A DNA stretch of 64,000 nt from Clostridia bacterium (GTDB lineage Bacteria; Bacillota_A; Clostridia; UMGS1883). The stretch covers positions 1-64,000 of the forward strand of contig JAFUJZ010000010.1 in the NCBI GenBank assembly GCA_017467965.1. Direction: 5' to 3'. The notes under the pieces are model-generated. The model did no database searches and was not told the origin of the DNA. It saw only the letters and a list, made by a program, of their open reading frames with translations. This document shows, one piece after another, positions 55,655 through 64,000 of this stretch; positions within the stretch are counted from its first letter, which is position 1, and each line of letters starts with the position of its first letter. Position numbers and translations under genes: made by a program.

Positions 55655-57553
55655 ATGGGAAAAATTAATGTTTTAGATAAAAACGTAGCAGAAAAAATTG
55701 CTGCGGGTGAGGTTGTGGAAAGACCTGCAAGCGTTGTAAAGGAGCTTATAGAAAACAGCTTTGACGCCATGGCTACAAGCGTTACCGTGGAAATCGAAAA
55801 AGGCGGTACAAGCTATATCCGTGTGACAGACAACGGAACAGGTATAATGTCTGATGATGTGGCGACTGCATTTTTAAGGCACGCTACAAGCAAAATAAAA
55901 GAAGAAAAAGATTTGGAAAGCATATTGACTTTAGGCTTCCGTGGCGAAGCACTTTGCTCAATTTCAGCTGTGAGCCGTACAGAGCTTATCACTCGTACAG
56001 AAAGTGAAAGCATGGGTACATACATGGTTGTTGAGGGTGGCGAAACAAAGGAGTACAATCAGACCGGTGCGCCCTTGGGCACAACTATCACTGTGCGTAA
56101 TCTGTTTTTCAACACACCTGCCAGGATGAAATTTATGAAAAAGGACGCAACTGAGGCAGGCTATATAACAGATATTTGCCAAAGAGCGGCACTTAGTCAT
56201 CCGGAGGTTTCGTTCCGATACATCCGTGACGGAAAGGATATTTTCTTTACACCAGGCGACAATACTCTCAAAAATACTGTAAGAGCAATTTTCGGCAAGG
56301 ATATTTCAAGTGCTATGACCGAGGTGGAAAAGACAGACGGAGTGTACCGTATAACAGGTCTTACGGGTACAAACAAGCTGTCGCGACCCAATCGTAATAT
56401 GCAGTACTTTTTTGTGAACGGAAGGCTTGTAAAGAGCAATCTTTTGTCCCTTGCGATGAACGAGGCATATAAAAATGAGCTTATGGTCGGGAAATTTCCT
56501 GTGTGCGTGCTTGATGTGAACTTGCCTTACGATATGGTGGATGTAAACGTACATCCTGCAAAAACCGAGGTAAAATTCATAAGCGAAGAAGAGGTATACC
56601 GCAGTGTGATTTTTGCAGTCAGAGATGCACTCAACAAGGTTAATTCGCACAAAAACGAATTCCGTGCACAGTCAAACGCTTTTCGTCTTGCGGTTGAAAA
56701 TACAAAGGGAGAGCAGACAGCGTTAAAAACAAGCACGCCTGTTCCTAAAACCTTTGAAATAAAAAAAGATACAAAACCTATTTTTACTCCCGTGAAAAAA
56801 GAGGAAAAGCCCTCTGTTTTTAAGCCGGTAGAGAAAAAGAAGGTAAGCGTATCTACTCCCGAGGCACTGCCCGAAAGGAAAATAGAAACCCTCACTGCAA
56901 GAGAGGATTTTGTTCCTTTAACAAAAACTGAACCCGAAAAGGTAATTACACCAGTACAGGAGGAAAAAGTCCCCGTAACGGTTGAAATTCCTGATTTCAG
57001 AATTGTGGGACAGCTTTTTGCAACTTATATAATCATCGAGAGAGATAATGAGATGATAATGATTGACCAGCATGCAGCACATGAGAGAATAAACTACGAA
57101 AAAATAAAGAACCAAGGCTGTATGAAGCAAACTGTTTTGATGCCTGTTACGGTTAATCTTACCGCAAAGGAAAAGGCTGCGTGGGAGGAGAACCGTGATT
57201 TTCTCGAAACTGTCGGCTTTGAAACAGATGATTTCGGGCAGGATAGCATTATTGTCAGAGCTTTTCCGTCGGATGTGGATTTTTCGGACGGAGAGGATTT
57301 GGTTGTAGAGCTGATTTCGTCCTTAATGGGTGAAGGCAAAGGCGAAATAAGCTATCTGAGGGACAAAGCGGTTTATACCATTGCCTGCAAGGCGGCTATA
57401 AAAGCCAACAAGGTTTTGTCCGAAAAGGAAATGGAACAGCTTGTCAAAGAGGTTTATATGGCGGAGGGTATATCTACCTGCCCTCACGGAAGACCTATTT
57501 TTGTTAAAATGACAAAATACCAGATTGAAAAAATGTTTAAAAGGATTGTCTGA
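55655..57553 (+). CDS. mutL: DNA mismatch repair protein MutL
   Basis: A 632-residue MutL. The GHKL ATPase half has VVKELIENSFDA, DNGTGI and GFRGEALCSI. A Pro/Lys/Glu-rich linker spans about residues 340-435. The C-terminal endonuclease half shows MIDQHAAHERINYE (DQHAx2Ex4E), ACKAAIKANK and CPHGRP, so it should nick DNA as in other bacteria without MutH. Its stop overlaps the miaA start by one base. Confidence 0.96.
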   Translation: MGKINVLDKNVAEKIAAGEVVERPASVVKELIENSFDAMATSVTVEIEKGGTSYIRVTDNGTGIMSDDVATAFLRHATSKIKEEKDLESILTLGFRGEALCSISAVSRTELITRTESESMGTYMVVEGGETKEYNQTGAPLGTTITVRNLFFNTPARMKFMKKDATEAGYITDICQRAALSHPEVSFRYIRDGKDIFFTPGDNTLKNTVRAIFGKDISSAMTEVEKTDGVYRITGLTGTNKLSRPNRNMQYFFVNGRLVKSNLLSLAMNEAYKNELMVGKFPVCVLDVNLPYDMVDVNVHPAKTEVKFISEEEVYRSVIFAVRDALNKVNSHKNEFRAQSNAFRLAVENTKGEQTALKTSTPVPKTFEIKKDTKPIFTPVKKEEKPSVFKPVEKKKVSVSTPEALPERKIETLTAREDFVPLTKTEPEKVITPVQEEKVPVTVEIPDFRIVGQLFATYIIIERDNEMIMIDQHAAHERINYEKIKNQGCMKQTVLMPVTVNLTAKEKAAWEENRDFLETVGFETDDFGQDSIIVRAFPSDVDFSDGEDLVVELISSLMGEGKGEISYLRDKAVYTIACKAAIKANKVLSEKEMEQLVKEVYMAEGISTCPHGRPIFVKMTKYQIEKMFKRIV

Positions 57554-58470
57554 TGAAAAATATTATTGTAATAGCAGGTGCAACTGCGTCGGGTAAAACA
57601 AGCCTTGCAATACGCCTTGCAAAGGCACTTGACGGCGAGGTTGTATCGGCTGATTCGATGCAGGTTTATAAAAATATGGACATAGGCACGGCAAAGCCAG
57701 ATTTGGACGAAATGGATAACGTGCCGCATCATATGCTGTCCGTGGCGGACCCGACCGACAGCTACAGCACAAAGGATTTTGTGGAAGGGGCAAAAAAAGC
57801 TATCGAGGATATTATCTCCCGAGGCAAAATGCCGATAGTGGCAGGCGGCACTGGGATGTATCTTGATGTTTTGACAGGCAGAATGGATTTTGACGCTCCC
57901 GCAAGCGATTCAAAAGTAAGAGAAGAGCTGACCGCACTTTACGAAAACGAGGGACTTGATGCCTTATACGAGGTTTTCCTCAAAGAAGCTGGCGAGTATG
58001 AGGGTAAAATCCACAAGAATGACGTCAAAAGAGTAATGCGTGCAATCGAAAGAGCACGAAGCGGGTTTAAAAAAGGCGATAAAACTACAGAAAATGAGTA
58101 TAATTCTATATGGTTTGCTATTGATATTGACAGGGATAAATTGTATAATAGAATAGACAAGCGAGTGGATATTATGCTGGAAAAAGGTCTTATCGATGAG
58201 GTAAGGCGAGTGATAGAGCCTGTCCGCGACAAATGCAGCACATCTCTTCAGGGGATTGGCTACAAAGAGGTGCTTATGTACTTCGACGGGCAGCTGTCGT
58301 ATGATGAAATGACGGAAATAATAAAAAAGCGTTCGCGCAATTATGCAAAGCGTCAGCTCACATGGTTCCGCCGCAATAAAGACATACACTGGCTTAACGC
58401 AGACAATGCCTTTTGTGAGGCAATTGATATAATACATATGAAAGGTGATTTACATGAAAACAGCAACTAA
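57553..58470 (+). CDS. miaA: tRNA dimethylallyltransferase
   Basis: A 305-residue enzyme adding a dimethylallyl group to A37 of tRNAs that read UNN codons. P-loop [41 protein letters not shown] and [15 protein letters not shown] are present. It is coupled to mutL, and its 3' end overlaps hfq by 17 bases; the miaA-hfq order is widely conserved. Confidence 0.96.
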   Translation: MKNIIVIAGATASGKTSLAIRLAKALDGEVVSADSMQVYKNMDIGTAKPDLDEMDNVPHHMLSVADPTDSYSTKDFVEGAKKAIEDIISRGKMPIVAGGTGMYLDVLTGRMDFDAPASDSKVREELTALYENEGLDALYEVFLKEAGEYEGKIHKNDVKRVMRAIERARSGFKKGDKTTENEYNSIWFAIDIDRDKLYNRIDKRVDIMLEKGLIDEVRRVIEPVRDKCSTSLQGIGYKEVLMYFDGQLSYDEMTEIIKKRSRNYAKRQLTWFRRNKDIHWLNADNAFCEAIDIIHMKGDLHENSN

Positions 58471-58702
58471 TTTACAGGACGTATTTTTGAACCAGGTACG
58501 AAAGGACCGCACTCCCATAACTATTTTCCTTGTTAACGGATATCAGCTCAGGGGTGTTGTAAAGGGTTTTGACAACTATATTATTATTCTCGATTCCGAA
58601 GGCAAGCAGCAAATGGTTTACAAGCATGCTGTTTCCACAATCAGCCCTCTCGTGCCCGTGAGATTTGTAGCGGCAGAAACGGATGAGAGTGTAGATGGCT
58701 AA
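58454..58702 (+). CDS. hfq: RNA chaperone Hfq
   Basis: An 82-residue Sm-like protein. Sm1 ([39 protein letters not shown], partial runs) and Sm2 with YKHAVSTI are intact. The ATG at 58454 has AAAGGTGAT upstream; an in-frame GTG at 58445 lies within it. Hfq may help base-pairing of small RNAs such as the candidate at 30678-30848, which is inference only. It overlaps the next gene by eight bases. Confidence 0.96.
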   Translation: MKTATNLQDVFLNQVRKDRTPITIFLVNGYQLRGVVKGFDNYIIILDSEGKQQMVYKHAVSTISPLVPVRFVAAETDESVDG

Positions 58703-59897
58703 AAAGCGAAACAAGATAATTATTGCAGTTCTTGTTTTTGCGGCTGTGGTGTTTGTGATTAACGCCTGCAGAGCGGAATTTTCGCCTTATAAAAAGGAAC
58801 TTGCCAAAACCGGTACGTATGTGGAATCAGTTGAGGCAGATGCGCTTATAATCCGTGATGAAACCGTTCTTGAAAAAGGAACGTCGGGCGTTTTGAAATC
58901 AGAGGTTGCCGAGGGAGAAAGGGTCAAAGCCTTTGCTCGTCTCGGTGCCATAGTAGCGGGCGATATTGACAGTGCAAAAATGAACGAACTCAATGAGCTT
59001 AATATGGAGATTGAGGTGTTGTCGCAGGCTGTGGGCGATGCAGGGCTGCTTGCAATCGATGACAGTAAAGTTGACACAACACTTGATACCACTATCGAAA
59101 ACTTACGATATAGCGTGGCTAAAAACGATTCGGGTACTGCTGTGGATTTATGCAACAATGTGCGTATTCTTACCGAGCGAAAAGCAGGCGTAACAACCAC
59201 CAGCGAAGCTCAACAGGAGCTTGAAGCACTTATTGCACGCCGTGACAGCGTGGCAGAATCCTTGGGTGGCTCTCACAGAGCAATATATGCTCCCGAAGCG
59301 GGGCTCTACAGCGCACACATGGACGGTCTTGAAACAGTGCTCACTTTTGATAATATCAAAAATATTACCCCCACGCAGATTGATTCGTATTTTGAAAAAA
59401 TTAAATCTTATAAGCCGCAGGGCCCGTGTAAAGTTATAAACAACTATAAATGGTATATTGTTTTTAATCTTACTGAAGCTGAATGCGAAGGCCTCCGCAC
59501 AGGAAAAACCTACGGCGTGATTTTTACAGATCTCGGCGAGGCAGAAACTGAAGGTGTAATCACCAACATATCCAAAAAGGACAAGGACGGCAGATGCGCC
59601 GTAACCATGGAATTTGATGAGCATGTTGACAATTTCACCGTAGAGAGGGAAACTCGGGTACAGATTATAAAAGAGAAATACTCGGGTATCTATATTCCGA
59701 GAAGTGCAATAAGAGTTGACAGTGTGCACGGTGTACAGGGTGTATGGGTGCAAAATGAAGTAGAACTTGAGTTCCGTAGTATTGTTGAAGTTTACCGTGA
59801 TGATGAGTTTGTACTGGCTAAAGAAAATGCCGACGGACAGGGTGACTACAAAAACATTGCCCTTTATGACGGTATTGTTCTTAACCCGGATAAATAA
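58695..59897 (+). CDS. HlyD-like membrane-anchored protein of unknown function
   Basis: A 400-residue protein with one N-terminal membrane segment (about 8-22), an early barrel-sandwich-like stretch ([28 protein letters not shown]), a coiled-coil region (about 95-190) and a C-terminal beta-rich part with [12 protein letters not shown]. It resembles the HlyD/CusB-type adaptor fold seen in clostridial division-related clusters, but no transporter is next to it. The start overlaps hfq (ATG in GATGGC), and recO follows after 14 bases. Confidence 0.7.
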   Translation: MAKKRNKIIIAVLVFAAVVFVINACRAEFSPYKKELAKTGTYVESVEADALIIRDETVLEKGTSGVLKSEVAEGERVKAFARLGAIVAGDIDSAKMNELNELNMEIEVLSQAVGDAGLLAIDDSKVDTTLDTTIENLRYSVAKNDSGTAVDLCNNVRILTERKAGVTTTSEAQQELEALIARRDSVAESLGGSHRAIYAPEAGLYSAHMDGLETVLTFDNIKNITPTQIDSYFEKIKSYKPQGPCKVINNYKWYIVFNLTEAECEGLRTGKTYGVIFTDLGEAETEGVITNISKKDKDGRCAVTMEFDEHVDNFTVERETRVQIIKEKYSGIYIPRSAIRVDSVHGVQGVWVQNEVELEFRSIVEVYRDDEFVLAKENADGQGDYKNIALYDGIVLNPDK

Positions 59898-59911
59898 GCG
59901 GGGTCAAAAAT

Positions 59912-60643
59912 ATGAATGAACCTTTAAAACTGGAAGGCATAGTGGTAAGAAGTGCTCCCTTGGGTGATAACGACAAAATGCTCACTGTGCTCACAAGAGA
60001 AAAAGGCGTCATAAGCGTTTCGGCGAGAGGCGTTAAAAGCCTTAAAAACAAAAACAGCCAAGGAGTTCAGCCTCTTTGCTATTCAGACTTTGTCCTCCGT
60101 GACAAAGGAGATGTGTATTCTCTTGTATCGGCAGACGTAAAGGAAAGCTTTTACTCATTACGTGAAAATGTTGAGGCACTTTCCTACGGAGTGTATTTTG
60201 CGCAGTTGGCAGCATTTGTTGTAGGACGTAACAATCCTGCAGAGGATGAAATAAAGTTACTTCTTAACAGCCTGTATCTTTTGGGCAAAAACCCCGAAAG
60301 GTGCTTTGTGCTCTGTGCAGCGTTTGAACTTAAAATCTGTGAATATGCAGGCTTTGCACCATATGTTGAATCCTGCATGTGCGGCTCTGAGGGCGACTGG
60401 TTTGACACTCAAACAGGTGAATGTGTATGCAGTATGCACACTACGCCCACTTCCAAGAGGATATCAAAGAGTGCAAAAGCGGTTTTTGAGTATGTGCAGA
60501 ATGTTTCCCTCAAAGAAGCACTTACCTTTGATACTCAAAAGGAAATCGCAACAGAGGTCAGCTTTCTTGCTGAAGAGTTTTTAACCTGTCAGCTGGGAAA
60601 GCTTCCGAAAAGTCTCGATTATATTAAAAAAATAATATATTAA
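59912..60643 (+). CDS. recO: DNA repair protein RecO
   Basis: A 243-residue RecO: N-terminal OB fold (EGIVVRSAPLGDNDKMLTVLT and GVISVSARGVKS), a helical middle and a zinc site (CMCGSEGDWF and CVCSMH). It helps load RecA on gaps with RecR. GGGGTC precedes the ATG. lacZ starts 25 bases after its stop with no terminator between them. Confidence 0.95.
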   Translation: MNEPLKLEGIVVRSAPLGDNDKMLTVLTREKGVISVSARGVKSLKNKNSQGVQPLCYSDFVLRDKGDVYSLVSADVKESFYSLRENVEALSYGVYFAQLAAFVVGRNNPAEDEIKLLLNSLYLLGKNPERCFVLCAAFELKICEYAGFAPYVESCMCGSEGDWFDTQTGECVCSMHTTPTSKRISKSAKAVFEYVQNVSLKEALTFDTQKEIATEVSFLAEEFLTCQLGKLPKSLDYIKKIIY

Positions 60644-60668
60644 TTTCCAAAAGGAAGGAATGATAATA

Positions 60669-63600
60669 ATGAAAGAAAAGTTTGTCTATCAGGCACCCTG
60701 TAACGGTTATCCTGAATGGAACAACAATCCCGAAATCACGCATATCAATGCGCTTCCTGCCCGTGCTACAATGGTAGCATACGACACAGAGGCTGAGGCA
60801 AAGGCGCTTAATCGTGATGCTTCAAAGCGCAAGGTGAGCCTTAACGGAATGTGGAAATTTAATTTTGCTACAAATCCCGCCCTTGCTCCCTCAGACTTTT
60901 ATAAGACAGATTACTCAGTAGCCGACTGGGATGATATAAAAGTGCCTGCCAACTGGCAGACAGAGGGCTATGACTACCCTCAGTATACAAACACACGTTA
61001 TCCCTGGAGCGAAGCTGAACCCAAGCTGCGCCCGCCATATGCACCCGAGGGCTATAACCCCGTGGGTAGCTATGTTACAACATTTACCCCCTCTGACTGG
61101 GACGGTGTAAGTCCTGTTACTATCCATTTTGCAGGTGTTGAGTCTTGTTATTACCTTTGGGTAAACGGTGATTTTGTAGGCTTTAGCAAGGACACCTTCT
61201 CACCTCATGAATTTGACATTACTCCCTACATAACAAAGGGTGAAAACAAGATTGCGGTTAAGGTGCTTCGCTGGTGCGACGCTTCTTGGCTTGAAGACCA
61301 GGACTTCTGGCGTTTGGCAGGTATTTTCCGTGAGGTTTATGTTGAATACACAAACCGTGTGGCAATTTATGATGTTTTCTCTAAAACAGAGCTTAATGAT
61401 ACCTTTGACAAGGCTCAGCTCAATGTTGACGTAACTGTACGCAACTACGAAAACGTAAAGAAGAATACTACTGTTTACGTATCCCTTTACGACGGCGAAG
61501 AGGTTGTTCTTGACCGCGTTGCATGCCCTGTTTCTCTTTCGGGTGAGGATTTTGACAAGGTTACTGTAACTGCAGAGGTTAATAATCCCAAGCTTTGGAG
61601 TGCAGAATATCCCAACCTTTATACAATCGTTGTTTCTCTTTCCGAGGACGGAAAGGAAACACACTACGTATCTGCCCGTGTTGGTTTTGTAAAGTACGAA
61701 ATCAAAAATGGTCTTATGCTTGTTAACGGTAAGGAAATCATGTTCAAGGGCGTTAACCGTCATGACTTCACATGTGACCACCTCAGAGCAACGGATTATG
61801 ATGATTTAATGCACTCTGTGCTCATGATGAAAAAGTACAACATCAACTCAGTAAGAACAAGCCATTATCCCAACAATACTCTTTGGTATGAGCTTTGTGA
61901 CGAATACGGCTTGTACATGATTGACGAAACAAACCTTGAAACTCACGGTACATGGCATTATGGACAGAGAGAAGAAGAGGAAACTCTTCCGGCATCCCGT
62001 CCCGAATGGCGTGAAGCCGTTGTTGACAGAGCAAACGGCATGGTTATGCGAGACAAGAATCATCCTTCCATTTGTATGTGGTCGCTCGGTAACGAATCCT
62101 TCGGCGGTCAGAACTTTATCGAAATGCGTGAGCATATCTTAAGTTTGGACACAAGCCGTGTTATTCACTACGAAGGTACTTGCCATTTCCGTCGTTTTGA
62201 ACATGCAACAGACGTTGAAAGTGAAATGTATACACGTCCCTGGAACGTTTTGGGCAATATCAACCGCAACAACGACAAGCCCTTTATACTTTGTGAATAT
62301 TCTCACGCTATGGGCAACTCCTGCGGCGGCTTACATGACTACTGGAAATTGTTCTATACATATCCTTCACTTCAGGGCGGCTTTATCTGGGACTGGATTG
62401 ACCAGGCTATCAGAACAACATCTTCCGAAGGAAAAGAATACCTTGCATACGGCGGCGACTTTGGTGACACGCCTAACGACGGCACATTTGCAGGTAACGG
62501 TTTACTCTTTGCTGACGGTGCTATCACACCTAAGCTTATCGAAACAAAGAAATGCTATCAGAATATGTGGTTCAAGGATGCTGATATCATAAACGGCAGA
62601 GTAAGAATTCACAACCAGCATCTTTTCACAAACCTTTCTGAATATGACTTTAAATACAAGATTGAAGTTAACGGCGAAGTAATTGGTGAAGGCGAATTTA
62701 CATGTGATGTTCAGCCTCTTACAAAGAAGGTTGTTTCCATGGGCTTTACAGTTCCCGAGGAAAGAGATAGTGAATACGCAATCACAGTATCTGCTCATCT
62801 CAAGAACGACACTCTCTGGGCTGAAAAAGGTCACGAGGTTGCATTTGAGCAGTTTGTTCTTCCTTATAATAAGAAGGCAGAAGCTGTTATCGAAAATACA
62901 GGCGCAGTTAACTGTGAAGAAACAGAAGAAAACGTTACTCTCAGCGCAAACGGCGTAAAGGTAGTGTTTGATAAGTCCACAGGTAATATGGTAAGCTACT
63001 CGGTTGACGATAAGGAAATGCTTTATGCTCCCGTAAGTCAGAACTACTGGAGAGCTATGACTGATAACGACAAGGGTGCACGTCTTTATAAGAGAAGCGC
63101 ATGCTGGCGTGAAGCCGGCAACAACGCTGAGCTTGTAAACATGGAAATCCGTGAAGGCAGCGGTGCTGTTATCGTTGAATGCGAATACACCGTGCCCACA
63201 GATAAGGAGTCCAAGAGCAAGTTTACATACGTTATGACAGGCGATGGTAAGCTTAATGTAGGCGGCAACCTTACACCTCAGATTATGGATGCTGACATCC
63301 CCTGCGTGGGTATGATGATTCCTATGCTTCTTGAATATGACGTAATGAACTATTATGGATTTGGGCCTCATGAAAACTACATTGACAGAAATGTATCTGC
63401 TAAGCTTGGTATTTATTCAAACACTATTGAAGAGCAGAGAACTCATTACCTCGTACCTCAGGAAAACGCAAACAAGACAGGCGTAAGGTGGGTTGAATTT
63501 GTAAATAAGGCAGGCAAGGGTATCAGAATAGATGCCGATGACGCACTTGAGATTTCACCCTCCTATTACACACCTATCGAAACAGAAGGCTATGACCATG

Positions 63601-63761
63601 ACTACAAGCTTCCTGAACCCGTGAAAGCAGTTTACAAGGTTAATTGCCGTATGATGGGTATAGGCGGCGACGACTCATGGGGTAGCCGTCCTCTTGTTCA
63701 GTACAAGAACCAGACAAACTGGGAATATAACTATACATTTGTTATAAGCCCTGTCAGATAA
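60669..63761 (+). CDS. lacZ: Beta-galactosidase, GH2 family
   Basis: A 1030-residue LacZ-type enzyme. The N-terminal sugar-binding domain starts YPEWNNNPEITHINALPARA, and the TIM-barrel core has the acid/base Glu at residue 476 (WSLGNESFG) and the nucleophile Glu at residue 543 (ILCEYSHAMGN). The C-terminal small-chain domain is present (QNYWRAMTDNDKG, YYGFGPHENYIDR). It has no signal peptide, so it is cytoplasmic and hydrolyses imported beta-galactosides. The ATG at 60669 is preferred to that at 60660 for ribosome-site spacing (AAAGGAAGGA). Confidence 0.96.
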   Translation: MKEKFVYQAPCNGYPEWNNNPEITHINALPARATMVAYDTEAEAKALNRDASKRKVSLNGMWKFNFATNPALAPSDFYKTDYSVADWDDIKVPANWQTEGYDYPQYTNTRYPWSEAEPKLRPPYAPEGYNPVGSYVTTFTPSDWDGVSPVTIHFAGVESCYYLWVNGDFVGFSKDTFSPHEFDITPYITKGENKIAVKVLRWCDASWLEDQDFWRLAGIFREVYVEYTNRVAIYDVFSKTELNDTFDKAQLNVDVTVRNYENVKKNTTVYVSLYDGEEVVLDRVACPVSLSGEDFDKVTVTAEVNNPKLWSAEYPNLYTIVVSLSEDGKETHYVSARVGFVKYEIKNGLMLVNGKEIMFKGVNRHDFTCDHLRATDYDDLMHSVLMMKKYNINSVRTSHYPNNTLWYELCDEYGLYMIDETNLETHGTWHYGQREEEETLPASRPEWREAVVDRANGMVMRDKNHPSICMWSLGNESFGGQNFIEMREHILSLDTSRVIHYEGTCHFRRFEHATDVESEMYTRPWNVLGNINRNNDKPFILCEYSHAMGNSCGGLHDYWKLFYTYPSLQGGFIWDWIDQAIRTTSSEGKEYLAYGGDFGDTPNDGTFAGNGLLFADGAITPKLIETKKCYQNMWFKDADIINGRVRIHNQHLFTNLSEYDFKYKIEVNGEVIGEGEFTCDVQPLTKKVVSMGFTVPEERDSEYAITVSAHLKNDTLWAEKGHEVAFEQFVLPYNKKAEAVIENTGAVNCEETEENVTLSANGVKVVFDKSTGNMVSYSVDDKEMLYAPVSQNYWRAMTDNDKGARLYKRSACWREAGNNAELVNMEIREGSGAVIVECEYTVPTDKESKSKFTYVMTGDGKLNVGGNLTPQIMDADIPCVGMMIPMLLEYDVMNYYGFGPHENYIDRNVSAKLGIYSNTIEEQRTHYLVPQENANKTGVRWVEFVNKAGKGIRIDADDALEISPSYYTPIETEGYDHDYKLPEPVKAVYKVNCRMMGIGGDDSWGSRPLVQYKNQTNWEYNYTFVISPVR

Positions 63762-63770
63762 CACTCAAAC

Positions 63771-63866
63771 GCGGACTAACGTCCTTCAGCACTTTCGGCA
63801 GACTGAATGCGATTAAGTCTGCCGATTACATTCGGGGAACCTTCTTTCCCGAACCCTTCGCGATTA
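63771..63866 (-). repeat. Multi-hairpin intergenic element, family 2 copy B (inverted)
   Basis: The gap after lacZ holds three hairpins: GGAC/GTCC near 63773-63784, CGGCAGACT/AGTCTGCCG (63796-63804 with 63816-63824) and TTCGGG/CCCGAA (63831-63836 with 63848-63853). Read on the minus strand, the order TCGCGAAGGG, GGGAA..GTTCCCCG, AATCG-arm-AATCGCATT-arm-CG, AAGTG matches copy A (17786-17964), but the arms differ and still pair. There is no T run, so it is not a normal lacZ terminator. Confidence 0.75.
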
Positions 63867-63883
63867 TGAAAAAACAGGGTTTG

Positions 63884-63911
63884 TTGACAGTTTGTTTACA
63901 AATAGGATAAA
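63884..63911 (+). promoter_or_regulatory. Candidate promoter of the gene at the right edge
   Basis: TTGACA (63884-63889), 16 bases, GATAAA (63906-63911). The -35 is consensus; the -10 is weak. Confidence 0.5.
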
Positions 63912-63965
63912 TTTTCATATATATGTGTATAGTAAAATGTGAAAAAATACCATGGGAGAAGAATG

Positions 63966-64000
63966 ATGAAAATAGAATGGAAAACCTGTTTTAAAATCGG
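63966..64000 (+). CDS. Start of a gene cut by the right edge, possibly a membrane transporter
   Basis: An ATG at 63966 (or 63963) preceded by GGGAG opens MKIEWKTCFKI- before the window ends. The start resembles that of AI-2E/PurR-like permeases in Clostridia, from memory only. With 12 residues no firm call is possible. Confidence 0.35.
   Translation, partial: MKIEWKTCFKI

Overview
The window is a continuous, gene-dense stretch of a Firmicutes chromosome, class Clostridia. The evidence is the gene content and order: sepF-ylmH-divIVA-ileS-lspA-rluD-pyr, rpsF-ssb-rpsR, recJ-rel, mutS-mutL-miaA-hfq. AGGAGG-type ribosome binding sites, SigA-like promoters and short intergenic gaps agree with this. 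Several domains (TatD-linked radical SAM, DUF4830, HemZ, an S-layer-homology protein, GH105 and GH2 sugar hydrolases) are common in gut-associated, uncultured Clostridia. I see no rRNA, tRNA, CRISPR array, prophage or complete insertion sequence. The only hint of a mobile element is an 18-codon gene start cut by the left edge.

Left part (1-23450): a secreted protein gene and rpmB read leftward. Then a long rightward run carries leucine synthesis (leuC, leuD, leuB), an aroE-aroK fusion, the division and wall-growth cluster (yggS, sepF, ylmH, divIVA), ileS, lspA and rluD. It continues with pyrimidine synthesis (pyrB, pyrC, pyrF, pyrK, pyrD), metG, tatD with its linked radical SAM gene, and pantothenate synthesis (panB, panC, panD). 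A strong terminator follows panD.

Middle part (23450-37600): a sugar-degradation patch holds a 1671-residue secreted protein (two LamG domains plus a C-terminal GH105-type domain), a HAD phosphatase and a cytoplasmic GH105 paralogue. After it comes a promoter-driven, pseudoknot-like RNA candidate and a small zinc-ribbon membrane protein. Leftward genes follow: a PstS-like protein, a DUF3298-like protein, an MsmX/UgpC-type sugar ABC ATPase, an RsuA-type pseudouridine synthase that seems to have lost its start codon, a DUF4830 protein and the rpsF-ssb-rpsR operon.

Right part (37800-64000): an atypical EF-G-like GTPase, recJ-rel, a metallo-beta-lactamase fold hydrolase, hemZ and a zinc-ribbon protein. 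Next are a MacAB-type efflux set (adaptor, ATPase, FtsX-like permease), an SLH-domain protein, mutS-mutL-miaA-hfq, an HlyD-like protein, recO and lacZ. The right edge cuts the start of another membrane-protein-like gene.

The strongest unexplained signals are non-coding. (1) A 101-bp element occurs twice, directly after the leuD and pyrB stop codons, with identical ends and an internal helix whose sequence is replaced but still pairs. (2) A second family of multi-hairpin intergenic elements occurs upstream of metG and, inverted, downstream of lacZ, again with a rewritten but paired stem. (3) A SigA-like promoter at 30644-30672 drives a candidate RNA with a long imperfect hairpin and a 10-bp loop-to-downstream complementarity. 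All readings were made by eye from sequence and translations; no database or folding program was run.
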